Assembly (NCBI GenBank): GCA_013396655.1
Contig: WBMV01003059.1
Location: 41,651 to 105,650 of the forward strand
Origin: Campylorhamphus procurvoides
Taxonomy: Eukaryota > Chordata > Aves > Passeriformes > Dendrocolaptidae
Reading direction: 5' to 3'
DNA: 64,000 bases
In this document: positions 48,425-63,300 of the stretch, piece after piece
How positions within the stretch are numbered: position 1 is the first letter of the stretch
How the letters are laid out: the number at the start of each line of letters is the position of its first letter
Notes under the pieces: model-generated
The model's input: only the letters and a program-made list of their open reading frames with translations
Databases searched by the model: none
Told to the model about the DNA's origin: nothing
Program-made: the position numbers and the translations under genes

Positions 48425-51400
48425 CCCCCAAAACACAGATATTCCAGTTTTAAAAGTGCTTTGCATACTGAGCCATCTAAGTGTCGTTGACATCATTGGT
48501 ACTGCTAGGACTGATAGATGTTCTTGCAGAAATTCAGTCAGCTCATACTAAAAGTTCATCTGTCTTCCTTGAAATTAATTTTGTCATGGCTTATGTTTGG
48601 CCACAATGATGTCATCTTATGAGGTGTATGAGTATGATAGAAAAGCTTAGAGTTCTAAAATGTAGTAACTAATTTGTTGTCCTTTCTGTTTGGAATGAGA
48701 AAAAGTAGGCTTTATACAACTGTCCTAGTGAGACACATTACCATGTGTGTTATTACAAATATGGTCAATTATGCTAGCTTTAGGTAAATTGCTGGTCTAA
48801 AGAGGATTTATAAAAAATTAAATGCAGGACATGCCTGAACCAAAGCAAATGCAGTGAAGTGTTTCAGTTTATTAAAATCTCTAGATCTTTTGGATTCCTG
48901 AATTGCATTGCATTAATTATAGAATCATCAGAGAGGTTTTGTTCTATTACAAACCCTGAAATTCTTTCCATTCTTTAGGCAGTGTTTTTGTTATGAGAAA
49001 TATACAGTAAATAAACATCAGCCCTGTACAAAAAGACAAGACAAAATCATCTTACCACAAAAATGGCACTCAGTGCCTAATTTTGATTGAAATTATAGTC
49101 AAGGTGATCTTCATTCTCACTGAAGTTTTATAGTATTGTAGTAGTTTGGACTTGAGTGCCTTACCCTACCTCCTGGGATCTCTAAGAACTTTATAACTAA
49201 TCCCTGGGATTGGGAAGTAAAGTGATGTTTCACAGTGAATGTAGATGGATTAATTTGCCTTGCTATAAGTTAAAACAACTCTCTCTGTGTGCCCTCCTAT
49301 AATATCTATTGTCTCCTCTTGTGAAGATGATGACTTGAAGATCACAAATTTATTTTTTTAGCCGTATTCTACAGAGTCACAGTTAGCGATCTTACTCTAT
49401 ATTCAGTATTATTTACTATTGAAGGTTTCCATTTCTAAACCAAATTTATAATATTTTTTTAATCAGGATTTTTATAACCCATAAAATTTATTAGCTACTA
49501 CAGTGACAGACACAGTACTCTATTACTTCAGAGCTTCTAGATACCCAGATAATGCTGTCTTAGTGAACCATAGCTGTCCTCAGAACATACCAGTTGTGCT
49601 TAAAATATGGATTCCCTGAGTGCTTGCATGCAGCTCAGTCACACCCCAAACCTTGTTCTTCCAACAAATTGGGTTTTGCCGTGCTCCCTCAGGTAATTTA
49701 GATTTTTCAATCTCTTAAAACTCTGTTCTTGAGTAGGAATGGCATGCCACTGCCCCTCAGACCCTCCCCACTACATTTATTGCATTGAGAGCTGGCTTCC
49801 TCCAGCCTTCAGCATCTGACTCTTGCTTTGAAGACTTGGGAATTGTTTGTTTTTTCCTTCTCTGTCCACTGTAATAGGCAATTACTGTGGTGGCTCAGCT
49901 TTGGTGCATTCATGCTGAACTCTAGATGTGAGATGTTTTAATGATGAAAATTGGCCCAGGTATATGGAAGAACTTCACAATATTCTGGATATTTTTCTTT
50001 ACTGGAACCTGATCAGGTTTTGGACAAATCCTTCCTTCCCCTTAGATTTTCCTTTTTGTTGACAGTAATTAGATACAAAACCTGATACTTTGTTTATTTG
50101 GACACATTTTATTTTATTTCATTTTTATTAACTGTAGAGAAACAAGATAGAGAGAGGAATGAACTTTGGGGAAATGATGTGAAGTGAAAGCAGCAAGTTT
50201 TGCATAGTTAGGGTAGGAGCTGTGATTCTCAGGCAAAAGGCAAAATAGGGGAACTCAAAGTGAGACACAGCAAGCCTGCTGGAGTTGCAAGTTACACTTT
50301 CTGAGAATAACAATATCCTCAAATAAACCAGTTCAGCTTACATGGGCAGGGTTTTGTGTATGTGTGTGTAAGCCCACATTCATTTCTTTTTCTCTCTATT
50401 TGGAATGTGTAATCAAATACACCTTCTCAGTATATTCCAGAGATAAGGTTTTCTGGGAGCTGCTTTCAGGGGCACAATACAGCATGAAGGTACTTCAGAA
50501 ATCTCCAAACACTTCAAGACTTTACCCAAGCTTGACCTAGACTGTCTGGAATACGTCCATCACCAGTTAAAGCTGTAGTGAAAGAGATTAGAAAAGATAT
50601 GGCTGCTTTCTTTGTGTTTTCAAATGAAAATGCTCCCTGGCTTTCCTTTGTGCAGGATTGTTTGGCCAGAATCCTTAGGGGAAAACTGAGCAGCCAAACC
50701 ACGTGCTAGTTTACTGAAATACTACTAGATGAATGAATAAATAATAGGTACATAAATAATTGAGTCACAGATTTTTTTTTCTTTTGGTGATGTTGTAAAC
50801 AAAGATTGAAGGTAGTCATTGAGGAAATCTTATTTGTCTTACCTAGTACATGGGATTCATTCCATTAGAAGTATTTTCTTCTGAAGTATCTATATGAATA
50901 AGAAACACTACCTGTGTTAATTCTATCTCCATTTAACAGATGTAGTTCATGCAAACTGTATGTGTTTTTTGGCTGCGTACAGGATGTCCTGGGTTTAAGG
51001 CAGTTATGAATATTAACCTGTCATCCAGTCTTTCTGTCTGCCCTTATTAAGGGTTTATAAAAAGTAAATAAGCCCATAGCATCCTACTGTGTTCCAATAC
51101 AGATTACTATGAAATCGGTTACCTGTATTATATTCCAAGGTCTGAGAGCAGAATGGGCAAGGAGGAAGCACTGAGTGATAGTGCTTGCACTGATGAGAAT
51201 GACCTTAGCAGAATGGAAGGAAGCAAGGGTTTGCTCTCCACTGGCCTTTCCCCTCTGTATCGTGACAAGATTGAATTCTTTCTTGCCTTCACTTGCCACT
51301 GTAACGTACAGCAATGCTGAAACTTGCTCCTACTGGGATCAAGTTGCTTCCCTGCTTGCTGTGACCCAGAGACTGACGTTTGTCCCTCACAGCCTAGTGG

Positions 51401-52259
51401 GGAGCTCTAACCTAAAGTCTATTCTGAATTGAATTTTTCTGCACCTCCTGCAGAAAAGATACCAATCAATAGTTAAATATTCCTGGACTCCTTGTTCTAA
51501 AGCACATTTAAGGTCTGATAGTGGTTTTTTGACACCACTTTTAGTTTTATCAGATGGTAGAATGAAGATTAGATTTTTGAGAACAGCTCTGGTTTAAGTG
51601 TAGGCCCATTCTATGAGAAGGGAACCTTAATTTAGTGGGGGCAAGTTGCTGTCTGACCTGGTTTCTGCCCAGGTGGCACTCTAACACCCTCTGTCTTTAA
51701 TCTCTGTGTCACATCACAAGACAGAGGTAAACCCATAGCTCCAGGTATTGTGTGGGAAGGGATCTAACAGGCATATTAGCCCATAATTCCTGACACCCAT
51801 GCCACAGCCTTGGCACCTTGGGCATTGTCGGAGCTCCTCTGCTGCTCCTTGAGCCCTGCAGTTGTTTTATACCCTAGGAGGACCTCCCAGGGCTTGGCTT
51901 TGATGCATGGCCTTCCCCTGGGGAGATATTGTGCACTTCTGTTTCTGACTTGCAGTTCCCCTTTACAGTAAAGGCTTCAAGGGGAGAATGTTTGAAGGTG
52001 AGGAAGAGAACTCATACCTCTGTATAGCCAGTAGACAGTGTCATAATTTCATAACTCTTTAATTAATGACAAGTCATTTAATGATGGCAAGAAGACAAAT
52101 ACTTTTGAGTTGCAGAGTCTGCAATGGAGTTTGTGTTGGAAAGACTGTAACTTCTGTTTCTTAAATGAAAATGCAGAAGTAAGAGTGAAAATAAAAAATT
52201 TTGAAGCTGTAAACAATAAAGTACATTCAGTGGGAAGCAGATATATATATGGATATATA

Positions 52260-52287
52260 CTCTACATACATATATGTGTATGTAGAG
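52260..52287. repeat. Perfect inverted repeat within an AT dinucleotide tract
   Basis: Arms CTCTACATACA and TGTATGTAGAG (11 bp each, 6-base loop) lie beside (AT)n/(TATG)n simple sequence. It is a likely cruciform-prone microsatellite derivative rather than a hairpin RNA. Confidence 0.7.
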
Positions 52288-55200
52288 GTGTATGCACATT
52301 TGTATAAACGTACACTTGTATAGTGTGTGCTGCAGCCAGCTAATTGCACACCTATAAGAAATACTGTGTCCTTTTGAGGCAAAACATGCTGAAGCAGAAC
52401 ATTTCTCTTTTTAACCAGAAAAAAATATAATTCCATTTTGGAACAGATTTGTCTTCTTGTCTCAATAACTTTAGGGTCATTGTTGTCTTTTCTGTGTAGT
52501 ATTTGCTCTTCCTGTTTCCATCAAGTATTCCTCATCACTTCACAAAGCAATCTGGAAAGACTTCAAAGAAAGTCACTAAAGAGAAACACACTTTAAGGGA
52601 AAGGGAACATTAAAAGTTTTGTAAATAGTTTCACCCTCTCTGAATAAAATCCCTATAACTATGTTTGGAAAAGCTATTGAACTTAATGGCATTCACTTTC
52701 AGGAAAAACAGACAATGTGTCTTCCGTTACTCACATTTATCTGCCAAGATATTTTTATGAGAGATGACAGGAGACCATTTTTTTCTAGTCTGTAGATTAC
52801 ACAAATAGACTGTTTTATGTAATCTTAGAGGTAAACTGTATGGGAGCTCAAAGTGCTGAGTGTCTCTGAAAATCAGGCCAATTTTGCTTAAGTACTTCAC
52901 CTGCATTTTCTCACAGGACTGAAACTTTAGCTGGAATGTTAAATATCTTGTGAGCAATTCTAGAGATCTGAATCTGACTCAGAATATTTTGTTCTGGAGT
53001 TTTTTCAGCTGCATATCTCAAGATATTTCATCATTATTTTAGCATTTCATGGAAACTCAAGGGGTAGCAGCAAGTAACATGTGGATCATAGGGTGCTGCT
53101 GGTTTTACATTGCACACCATGGATATAATGAGACAAAGTATGTTTCAGCAACTGAAACAGGCATTCCCTCCTGCTTGTACTCTTAGTATGTAGTTCATGT
53201 ACAACACATGGCGCAGAGTCATTGATGTAATTATAAAGTTTCCAACATCATGGTTATGATTCATCTATAAAGAGTGAGTTATTAGAAAACATTCCCTATT
53301 TTTTACCATTTTGAGACACAGAAGATTCAACACTATTTTGTTGCACCTACAGAACAACAAATCTGCATGGTCTTGGCTTTTCTGAAAACTAGTATTTTCC
53401 TTTACAGAAAGAAAAATATCGTCTCACAAAACTTTAAGGTCAAAACCATTTTTTTTCCAGGTGGATTGTTTTACATCAAAAGCAAGCAAACTTGTTGCCA
53501 GTAGTCTTAGAGATTGTTTTGTTTTGATTTCTTCTATAATAGTGATGTCAATTCCTTAAAGAATATTAGATTGTTAGGACCAAAACATTTTGACTCTCAA
53601 ATTAATTTAGTTTTGAGATTTACATATAAGGCTAACAAAAAACTTACTATATACCTGCGTGTATTTATTTAAACAGTTTGTAGCTTCTTGTGTTAAAAAT
53701 GGTCAATAGTGCATTTCTGAGTTACTCTGTGACGATACTTTTCTTTACGGTTGATGCCAAATTGCCTCTGAAGAGAGCAAAAATTCAATTAAAATGAACA
53801 TAAATGGCATTAAAAAGGATATATCTATGAAGCAGTAACACTTTCATAAATGTGTTGGCTACATAATCCATTTTCTAAAGTTAAAACACGATTTAGACAC
53901 TAAATGAATATATCTAGTTAAGCAAGCAAGCAGTGTGTACAAAAATGAAAATGAAAGAATTGTTTCTGATCACCAAGACTTTCTACCGCTTGTAGATCTC
54001 AGACTCCGTAGTCTAATTTCATAAGAAGAGAAGAAGTTCTGAATTCTAGTATTACTTTTTTTCTTAATATCTCACTCAGGCTATCAGCAGTTTCATGCAT
54101 TGGACTGAATTAGTTAAATAAACTGAATAAAGTGTTTCTTCTTTATTGGCAGAAGAATCTCTCACCATTCCAGTATGATCAAGGAAGCTGCCTAGTTCCA
54201 CAATTTGTTTTTTAAAACTTTGGCAGCAAATAGATATTGTTTCTTTCTTAAAAAAGAAAATTTAATGGGCTTAAAGGCTTTGTTTTTTAATTTGCAATTC
54301 TTTGTAAGGTCTCGACACAATTCTGGTATTCTCTTGATAATGTTTTGATTTTACAGTGTATAAAAGCTGCCTTTCTGAATATAAATGCAAGAAATTAACT
54401 GTTTGGTCTTGTGTAGTAATCTGTATTAGATGAACTTTTAAATTATTTCATGTTCTCAGAGTTTCACACCCATAGTAATCACTAAAATTAGAGGGACTTA
54501 AGGAAAATAATAAAGCTGCATACAATTTTTGAGAAGTATAAGTACCTTTTCTAGACATGCATATCATATAGGTCCACATTTAGGTCCACAATGAACCTTA
54601 GCTAAGATTTAGCTTTTACAGAAATAAATTTTAAGTATTTTTGTGTAAGTGCGGCCTTAGAAGTTTATCTAGGTAATATTCAGGTTTTAATGGTCAGTTC
54701 TGTGTAATTTTATGCAAATGTCCCCTTTTGACTTTACCTACAAGCAAAGCTCTGCAAATAATAAATGAGTCAACTTCGTGTCTGGACAAGAAAATAAAAT
54801 TGATTCTTATTCAATTGAAATATTCTCTCTGACAATAATTTGCATTAAGACTTAATTCAAATTTTAAAACATTTTTTCCCAGACAAAACAATGAGATATT
54901 GCATTAATTTAAAAAATGTTCAAAATCTCTTGTGTTTGGTATTTCTTGTACTTGAGGTAATTTGGTCATAATCAGCCTGAAATTGTATTTTTCTGTACAC
55001 TCATTTGAAAAATACTCTCAGTTTCTTCCTATCATGTGCATTGTATTATGCTAACTTTATTTGCCTGAAGATGGTTTAGTTTGTGTAAACAAATTATGTG
55101 CATAGGATGTTCTTGCAGATGTTCACTTAACTATCATGCTTCAAAACAAGGATAACATAAGTGCATTTAATGTAGGAAAGTATCTCTTATTAGCTACACA

Positions 55201-56780
55201 GGAACAGCATGGGAACTTTCTTAAAAATGCAAACAGAACTTTTTCTATTAAATAAGCAACAAGGGGGCCTCTGTTTTGGAGCAAATAAGATCTTGGTCTT
55301 TTGCATTTTCCCTTCACCAAGAAAATGTATAACCTACTTGACATCCGTTCACCATGATTAATTTATAAACAATAGTATGAAAGGGCTGAGTAAAGCTGTA
55401 TTTAAGAATGAAATATGTTCTGATGAAAAAGTGCTTTTGATGACTTCTGAACACTGTTTTCCATAGTTATAAAAGCAATAATTTTTATAAAGAAAGATAC
55501 ATAATACCTAACGAGGTACGACTTTTGAAGAACAAAAATGATACTAAAACAATTAGTATGAAAATAAATAACAAGATAAAATACTCCTTTTTCTGTAAAT
55601 TAGCTAATTTAAAGTAATGTCAAAATATACTGTCTCTTGCCCTCAATATTTTAAGTACCAGATCTCATTATGACATGAAGACTGGGGCCTCTCTTTCATA
55701 GACTGAGAACTCAGCTTCAAGAATGTAAGAACTTTTTTGACTGTAAAGGTCCCTTTCATGCCAACTCTGCTGGATTGTTAAAATTTAACATCTGGACAAC
55801 CACATCAGTCTGAGTATTTTCCATGCTCTAATGACAAGTAATGGCAAGCATGGGAGCAGAGAGGGGACTCTGCTGCTTTTTGTAGGGCTTTGGGGTGTTT
55901 GACAGATATGTGTAACTGCACAAATTCTTGCCTAAGTAAAATTCTTCACCAAACAAACTAAAGAAGTGGTGGTCAGCAGCAGATGGCCAAGAAATAGACA
56001 CTTTTCCAGAATAACTTGTGGCTCACAGATCACTGGTAGTTGTGTGTCTCTTTCTCACCTTGTCTGAAAGCATCTTCAGCCTCCAGAGACAAGAGCTTCA
56101 ACCACTGAACTCATGCATTTGTATAAAGAAATATCTTTTCCATTGTGCTGTGAAATTGCCAACTACTAGTTTTAGATGAAATTCACCAATTTTAGAACAG
56201 AGAATAATTAATTTTTCAATACATTTTCACTGTTTGTGAAATCACATAAAAATTATAATATGTCCTATCTGCTCTGTTATTTGCCTTATCATGAACAGGC
56301 AAACAGTCTTTCCTACCTGGATAAATATAAGACCCTTAAACTGAGAATTTTGCAGTGATCTGTGTATAACCAATAGAGATGTGATATAGGTTTGCCATTC
56401 ACATATCTCTGTGTGAACTAAGGGGACCAAGACCGTATCTGGCTTTTGAAATTTCCAGCAGAATTCTTGGATATATGACAAATATCATCTAGCATATTGG
56501 TTAAACACCTAAATGTAGAAAGCTTGCTAATTTTGGCATTCAAATTTGAAAGCTGGACCTCCCTGTTTAATGCCTCTTACTTGCCACAGATTTAATTCTT
56601 TTTTTAAACGACCATAAAAGGGCATTATCCACTTTAAATTCCAAGGGTTGTCTGTATTCAGTGAGTTAATGCTAATAGAAATATATGTTATGCGGTAATG
56701 ACTGTAATTATTACATCTAAGGACTCAGGAATCTGTTTAACATGGTTTTCTGAGGAAATTATCATTATGCAATCTCTACT

Positions 56781-56801
56781 TGTCTGTCTGTCTGTCTGTC
56801 T
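56781..56801. repeat. (TGTC)5 microsatellite
   Basis: Five uninterrupted TGTC units plus one base. It is a potentially polymorphic simple repeat. Confidence 0.9.
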
Positions 56802-57260
56802 TCCTTTTTGCTTAAGAACTTTGAATCTGTAGGCCACTTTTTACCAGCTTCAAGGTAATAGAAGTTTCAAAGAAGTTTTACTTTAACGTATGTTGAAATC
56901 AGCGTCTCAAACAAAAGAGAGGGAAGGTGGGAAGAAAGAGAGGCTCGAGTCATTTTAATAGGTGCGCCTTCCCTGCAAAGATACAGTGTGTTTGGTGGGA
57001 GTAATCCAGTCAATCCACGTGCGTGGGCAAGCTGGTTGGTATCATAAGCGTACTCTTAGCTTCCCATGACAAGTTATGATACACCCTGTCTCTTGCCTTT
57101 TAGAAAAGACTCAAGACAGCAGTAGGGAAGGAGAGTCTGTAATAGGTACAAAGTTTAGCTGATCGAGGCAGACATTTTTCTTTCCTTTGCTTAACAACAT
57201 TAAAGGCTTGATGGGCATGTTCTAAAAATCATTGTGAGGCATCAAAAAAAGAAATGTTAT

Positions 57261-57311
57261 AAAAACCCAACAATAAAAAAACAATGACAAAAAAGCCCAC
57301 CAAAGCAAAAG
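57261..57311. repeat. A/C-rich low-complexity tract
   Basis: AAAACCC, CAACAATAAAA and CCCACCAAAG units; the composition resembles the A/C-rich tracts at 16633-16680 and 20779-20905. Confidence 0.7.
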
Positions 57312-60300
57312 ACATTCTGAATCTACTCAGACATCAGGTTTCCAACGGTTTCCTAAAATTATGAACCTATCATCCTTTTAATATAGTGATATACACTGCA
57401 GATTAATTTCTGCATAGATGAGAGGATAGTTTCTTTTTAAATGGACCTCTTTCAATCTATAGCATGCCTTGTAATCAGTACTTTCTACTTCACGTACTTA
57501 TTTTTAAGGCTTTGGGAGCATTTTTCCGTACTGATATGTCTCTCTGAAGAGGAACTGAAAGCTCAAGTTCAGAGGCTGGTCTTGCAGGTGTTCTAGTAAA
57601 GTTTGGTTTATTCAGACTTGGTTTTGAGAGACCAGATTCAGTTATATTGTGTAACTTTTTTTTTCATATGGCACGTAATGTAAATATCCAGTATTTGAAG
57701 ACATGCCACATCTTGAAAATTCTGTTTCTAACCTGTTCTTGAAGGAGATTCCATGTCTAAGGAAACATGGTAAAAGGTAATGGTAAGAACATAAGAACAT
57801 GATAATGCCCTGCTAAAGGCATTGAGAAAGCATGCTTGGAGTGCGACAGGCAATCCTACACTACTAGACACAAAAAGGCTCTCCGTACTACTCTGCCCCT
57901 AGCATTAACAGTTCTCCCTTTCTTACTTGAGGGGCATTAGCAGAGAAGCCTGTAGTGGAGTTCTGGTGGAGCATCTCAAGAAAAATATTTGTTTTAGTGA
58001 AGATAACGAGAATGTTTTGGGCTCCACATACCCTATGTGCCCATGCTGCAGATTTCAAAAGCATTTTTACGAAATCAAAGATGTGAGTTTTGTAAACATC
58101 AAACCACATAACACAAATTTCAACTGATCAACAAAGTAAATTCACTAAACTGTGATGCAACAATTCTCTGACTGAAATATGAGATATATCTACTTAGAAC
58201 AATAGCCCCAGAAACATATTTTGCTAGGAAAATACCTGTTTTAATGTAGATACACTACCCAAGCACCAGTAACTACTTTCCTTGGAACATGGACTGATGC
58301 TGTGTGAAAGGCAGGTAGGCTCTAACCCAGAACGTGGGTACAGCTCACCACAACAATTTGCTCAATAATTCTTTAACATAAACATGACCATGTGACAAGT
58401 TTACACTGCTTAGGACCAGGCCTTAGTTTTCAGCATAAAAGAAGCTGGAAATACACAACTTATTCTTCCTCAATAAATCAGGATGACAAGGAAATGTGTT
58501 GAAATGGTCACTGGCCCAGCTGATGAGAGGTGTGCATACATGTCAAAAGAAATAATGAGCCAGGGACATGGCAGGCACCTTCTTGGTCTTCTGACTGCTA
58601 GTGTCATCTCTATTGCTCAGAGGAGGCCTGTCACAGCTCTACTGAAAGATGGAAGTATTTCTCATCACATCAAAAAATTATCTTCTGTTAGTGACTGTGA
58701 TCCTGGATGGGCTTACTCTGGTTTAGTGTATACTTTTGGGGTTGCATCCACTATTTCAATTTGTGAGAAAATTGTCCTTGGTCTCCTTTTAGAGAATGAA
58801 TTTTGGAGTCCAGCCCAGCCCAGAGCTGCACAGCCTGGTGATACTACAAGTGTCAGAGGGCTGTCCACTGCTGGGAGAAGAGCCACTACATCTAGTGCCA
58901 CCCTAAGCTTGGCCCCTGTTGCCATAGCCAGGTCATATCCTGCACCAGGGCTCATGCTGAAATAAGTCACTCACTGTAAAAACAAGCCCATTGCTTTGCA
59001 CATGTAACCTCAGAGTCTTTAAGGAAAACATAATGGACTTGGATAGGAAAGCCTCTTGGGATTACAAATCAGAGACCTAATTTCTTACTAAATTCCATTG
59101 TAGCCCATCTCTTATTGGATTTGGCCTATAACCACAATGAGCTCTTTTGGTGCCTCTTTAAATACAGTGAGAAGAAAGATGTTTGTATGTTTCTACATCC
59201 TGTCTTTTCTTTCCCTTTTAGACTTTCTTAAGATTCTCTTGAAAAGCTTGTCAAGGGCAAATGAAAGGGGACTAAAATTATACTTTGAATGGAATGACAT
59301 GAATCACACACACAACTATTCAGATGAAATTTTACTTGTATAAGCAAATTTTTTCCAGTCATGTCATCTTCAGCTCAGGAGCCAAATGAGAAAATATTTT
59401 TGCATCCTGTGTTCTTAATATATAAACATAAAATATGCTTAAAATACAGTTCCAATTTATTTTATATGGTCTACCTTTTTTACAATGTGTTCAACTTTCA
59501 CAGATATTACTGTGTGCATTATGAAAAGTGAAGGGAAAAACCTACAATATATCTCTTTACAGAAATAACCATTCTACAAAACCTATCCCATTCAGAAAAT
59601 GTGTCTGTGTTCCCTGTGTGCTAAGCACTTCAGAAGCACAGTCATGTACAATTGATAGCAGCTGAAAATAGTTCCACATATCGTCTTACTATTCTAGAGT
59701 TAATGTGTCAATTATGTGTTATAGATTTGAATTTCAAGGGGGCAATTATTATTTCCTGACAAGAACATTTCTGGAAAGCATGATAGAACATAAAATTCTA
59801 AGGACTGCATTGACATATGATGTGTATAAAAATGTAAATCTGATCAGGTTGACCATTTCTTGTCAACATAAATTGTATAGAAAAAGGAAGAAATATTTAG
59901 CTGGAAAAGGCAAAACAGACTGCATTTTAAAAAGAGACTTTTCTATCTTTCATTCCTCAATGTGGAATGCTGAAAAAATGAAGTAAGTTCATACTGTTAT
60001 ATCCATTGCTTTTGGAAATGTTCAGATACTTCACAATATTTGTAACCATCAAAAAACTCCATGCCTGTGCATCCCAGCTGTACTTCAGTACATCCAGCTG
60101 CATTTTACAGTGTAAATTAGATTTGAGTCTGTCCCATTTTCATCCATGTGCTAAATTGTAGTCTGCAGACCAAAACTAATCCACAAACAATTATTTTTTA
60201 AATTAAATTCACACACCAAAACCTAAAGAGTGAAAGCCTACACCACAAAATACTTAAACACCTAGGATGCTTGTGCTTAGTTGAAGCATCTCTTTCCAGC

Positions 60301-63300
60301 TATATGCCTAGACAGACACAGAGACTTCAGCATGCAATCCACACTGCACTTTAATATGTATGATCTGCTTTGCCACAGCTTGGTTATACTTGAATTTTTA
60401 AAAACATGTTCAGACTTCAGCATGTGTGTGAAATACGAATGGTAGCAGGAATGAGTAATCTTTTCTTATTCACATTTCCTTTGAAAACCAGCAAGGTCAC
60501 TGATGTAGAATTTAATATAAAAGAAGGGATAGTTAACATCAGACTATGAATTGCTGTTTCTCTATGGAGGTATGCTGATTGAGACTCTTACTGGTTTTCT
60601 AGAAGGCACTGGATACTAAAGGTCTTCTTTCTTATTTAACACCACCTTTTCCTAGTCTCTCTCCAAGATGCTGTTCTGTTCTCCTGATATTTGTCAGAGT
60701 TGGACTAGGGATAGCTTTCACTTCTAACTACTAATCAAACTCATTTCATCTATATTAAAACTGTTTTATACTTCTGCCATGTAACTCCTTGGACAAAATT
60801 TCCGGTTATATGACATCTTATAAACATAGTCTGTATGCCATGTCTTTGCTCAACCAGCCACTGTGGAGGAGCTGTTCAAACACCAAGCTTCGAGTACTTT
60901 GTGCAGCATGTGGCATTCTACTAATGACCTTCCTAAGTTCTCTCTCAAGGCCCTATAGTGCCATCAGGTTTAAAAAAATAGCTTTATTTAATGCTGAAAA
61001 GTTAGTAAGACCAGACGAAACATTCCACACTGAGGAATGAAAGGTAGAAAAATTTTGTTTATTAATATTTTAATGTGTGCTCCAGCATATTATTTGCATT
61101 TGTATCCTGTATGACATCCCCATATTCTTTTTTTTTTTTAAAAAAAAGAGAAATTAGTTCAAAGCATTGTTCTATTGCAATATAGGATCTACTACCCTAA
61201 ATTCTTTTACTATCTCTCCATTTAGGAGCTATGTAACACCCGTCCAGAACAGGTTAGGGTGAATCTGTATTTTTATCTTTGTCTTTTAGAGCACAAGAGG
61301 AATAAATTTGTTGGGAACCTCTGTGGAACTGACCACAGAGAATGGCATGATCCTTTGTTATAGCCAGTATCCTAGCATACAGCAGTAATTCTATTATTTC
61401 TCTGTTACTTAGCAGCTTTTGTTTGGATTTGAATCTCAGTGAATTTTTAAAAGGTATAAATTTGTTGTGGAGCTTTAATATTGACTCGTGCTATGTAGTT
61501 CTGATTAAATATTCCCAGAAATGCACTGGAATGGCTTTGTGTCTGTTGTGTTCCTGCGTTTGCTTGCTGGTTTTTTAAGGTGGAGAAAAAAACCCTGGCT
61601 GTTAAGTCCCACTCACTAAAAACTCCTTTGTGATTATAATTCATATTATTCAGGCTCATACTGTCCACACAGTAAATAACGTTTAATTGCCTTTGATTAC
61701 AAAGAAATAAAAAAAAATAACTCAGCCAATTATGTATTTTATTAACACTACTGTAAAATACAATAAGCATACTTGCTAATTCCCTAATGACTTGGGATCC
61801 CACGAAACGTATGATTCTTCAGCATGTTTATCAGATTTAAATTCAGTGTTGGATAGGGGGAGGAGTGGCTTACTGGGAAAAAGAATGTTCCAAGAAGGAA
61901 CAATTGTATTTATTTTTCCCGTAAAAGGGAATAAAGAATGTGAAGTAGACCAATACATCAGTTTTTAATGGGTGGGGAAAGAATGATGACTGAAGTCTGA
62001 AATCACAAGTCTGGAAAAATATGAGAAGCTAGAAAAAAGCTTGGAGAGCTTGAAAAATTCTCTTCATTGTCCACATATTAACATCTCTACATAAATTTCA
62101 AGATTCCCAGGCACCTCCTTTCAGATATGCTCTGGACGGTTTTCTGGACCTTTCTGTTACTATCCAAAGCAGTTTGTACCTTCAAGGAGATTTTAAACAG
62201 AAAGTTTTGTAGCAAAAATCCAATATTTTTCAGTCGTCCCTTTTCTTTGGGAGATAAGCCCCCAGAAAGAATTAGTGGTGTCCTCTCTTTCTAAACACTA
62301 TTACAGTACACTATGTACAGAAGTTCTGTACATAGGTATGGCAAATATCAATCTGTCCATTTTTTTTTTTTTGTGCTGCATCCTTTTAATTTGGGACTAA
62401 TGATGATGGAGAAAAGGGGACTGAAGATTCATTTGATACCCAGCTTTCATAAATACAGAGTGAAAATATTCTGAAAAGAGAAATATTTTCCTGGTTTCTC
62501 TATTCTATTACAAGCATCTGTACCATAAACTGTAGTGTCCACAAGGCAGCTATACAGGCTGCTCCATATACAGTGTAGAGTGAAGGGCAGTGGTTGTATG
62601 ATCTTTGAATTTCCAAATTCGGGACCAAATCAAGCCTTATAAATTTGCCTTTCCAAATTAAGAGAAAAAATCTGTAGGGCCAGAACTTCTGAGGCAAAGA
62701 ACAAAGCCTCAACCCAGGACATTATGTAGAATAATTATATGCATCTGAGGAGAACTTAATCCTTAAAGAAACCTCTCTGCAATGGATATAACAAAGAAAA
62801 ATAAATAAGTTGGCAGCAAAGACAGACTTTATAGGCCAATACAGGGAAGTTTACCGTTTTGATATTGTTATCCATTTAAACAAGTTCTCCTAATAACAAT
62901 TATTAAGAAAGGCAGTTCTGAATTTCAGATTCACATAAAATAAAAAAGGAGGATCATATGGTTGCTTGTATTTTCATTGTTCCAGTCAAACAGAGGAAAG
63001 TATGTTTGTTTATGCTAGATGATCATTTGAGCCTTAGCTCAAATAGTCCTTTTCCTGTTTCAAGGTCCTGAAAGAATCATGTACACCCAAAGCAGTAGTA
63101 AAGATAATTCAAGGTACAACAGTAGAGGGATTTCTCTAAGTGCCAGAGATCAGATGTAAACTATGACAAGTTCCTCTTGCAAGAAGATGCGGTCTTGAAT
63201 GTCTCACCAGTAAAATAGGATCATGGAAAGAGTACCATTCCCCAGCACTGAAGAGTATGTGTTTAAGATTATGAGTTTGGATTGGCTGGAAATATGTACC

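Noticed and set aside
48918..48970. TATAGAATCATCAGAGAGG resembling a CR1 3' end
   Set aside because: Similarity is confined to about 12 bases around the TAGAATCAT box and does not continue.
57783..57850. TAAGAACATAAGAACATGATAA resembling the start of an old reverse-complement CR1
   Set aside because: Only the first 30-40 bases look similar and later landmarks are missing; too weak to annotate.
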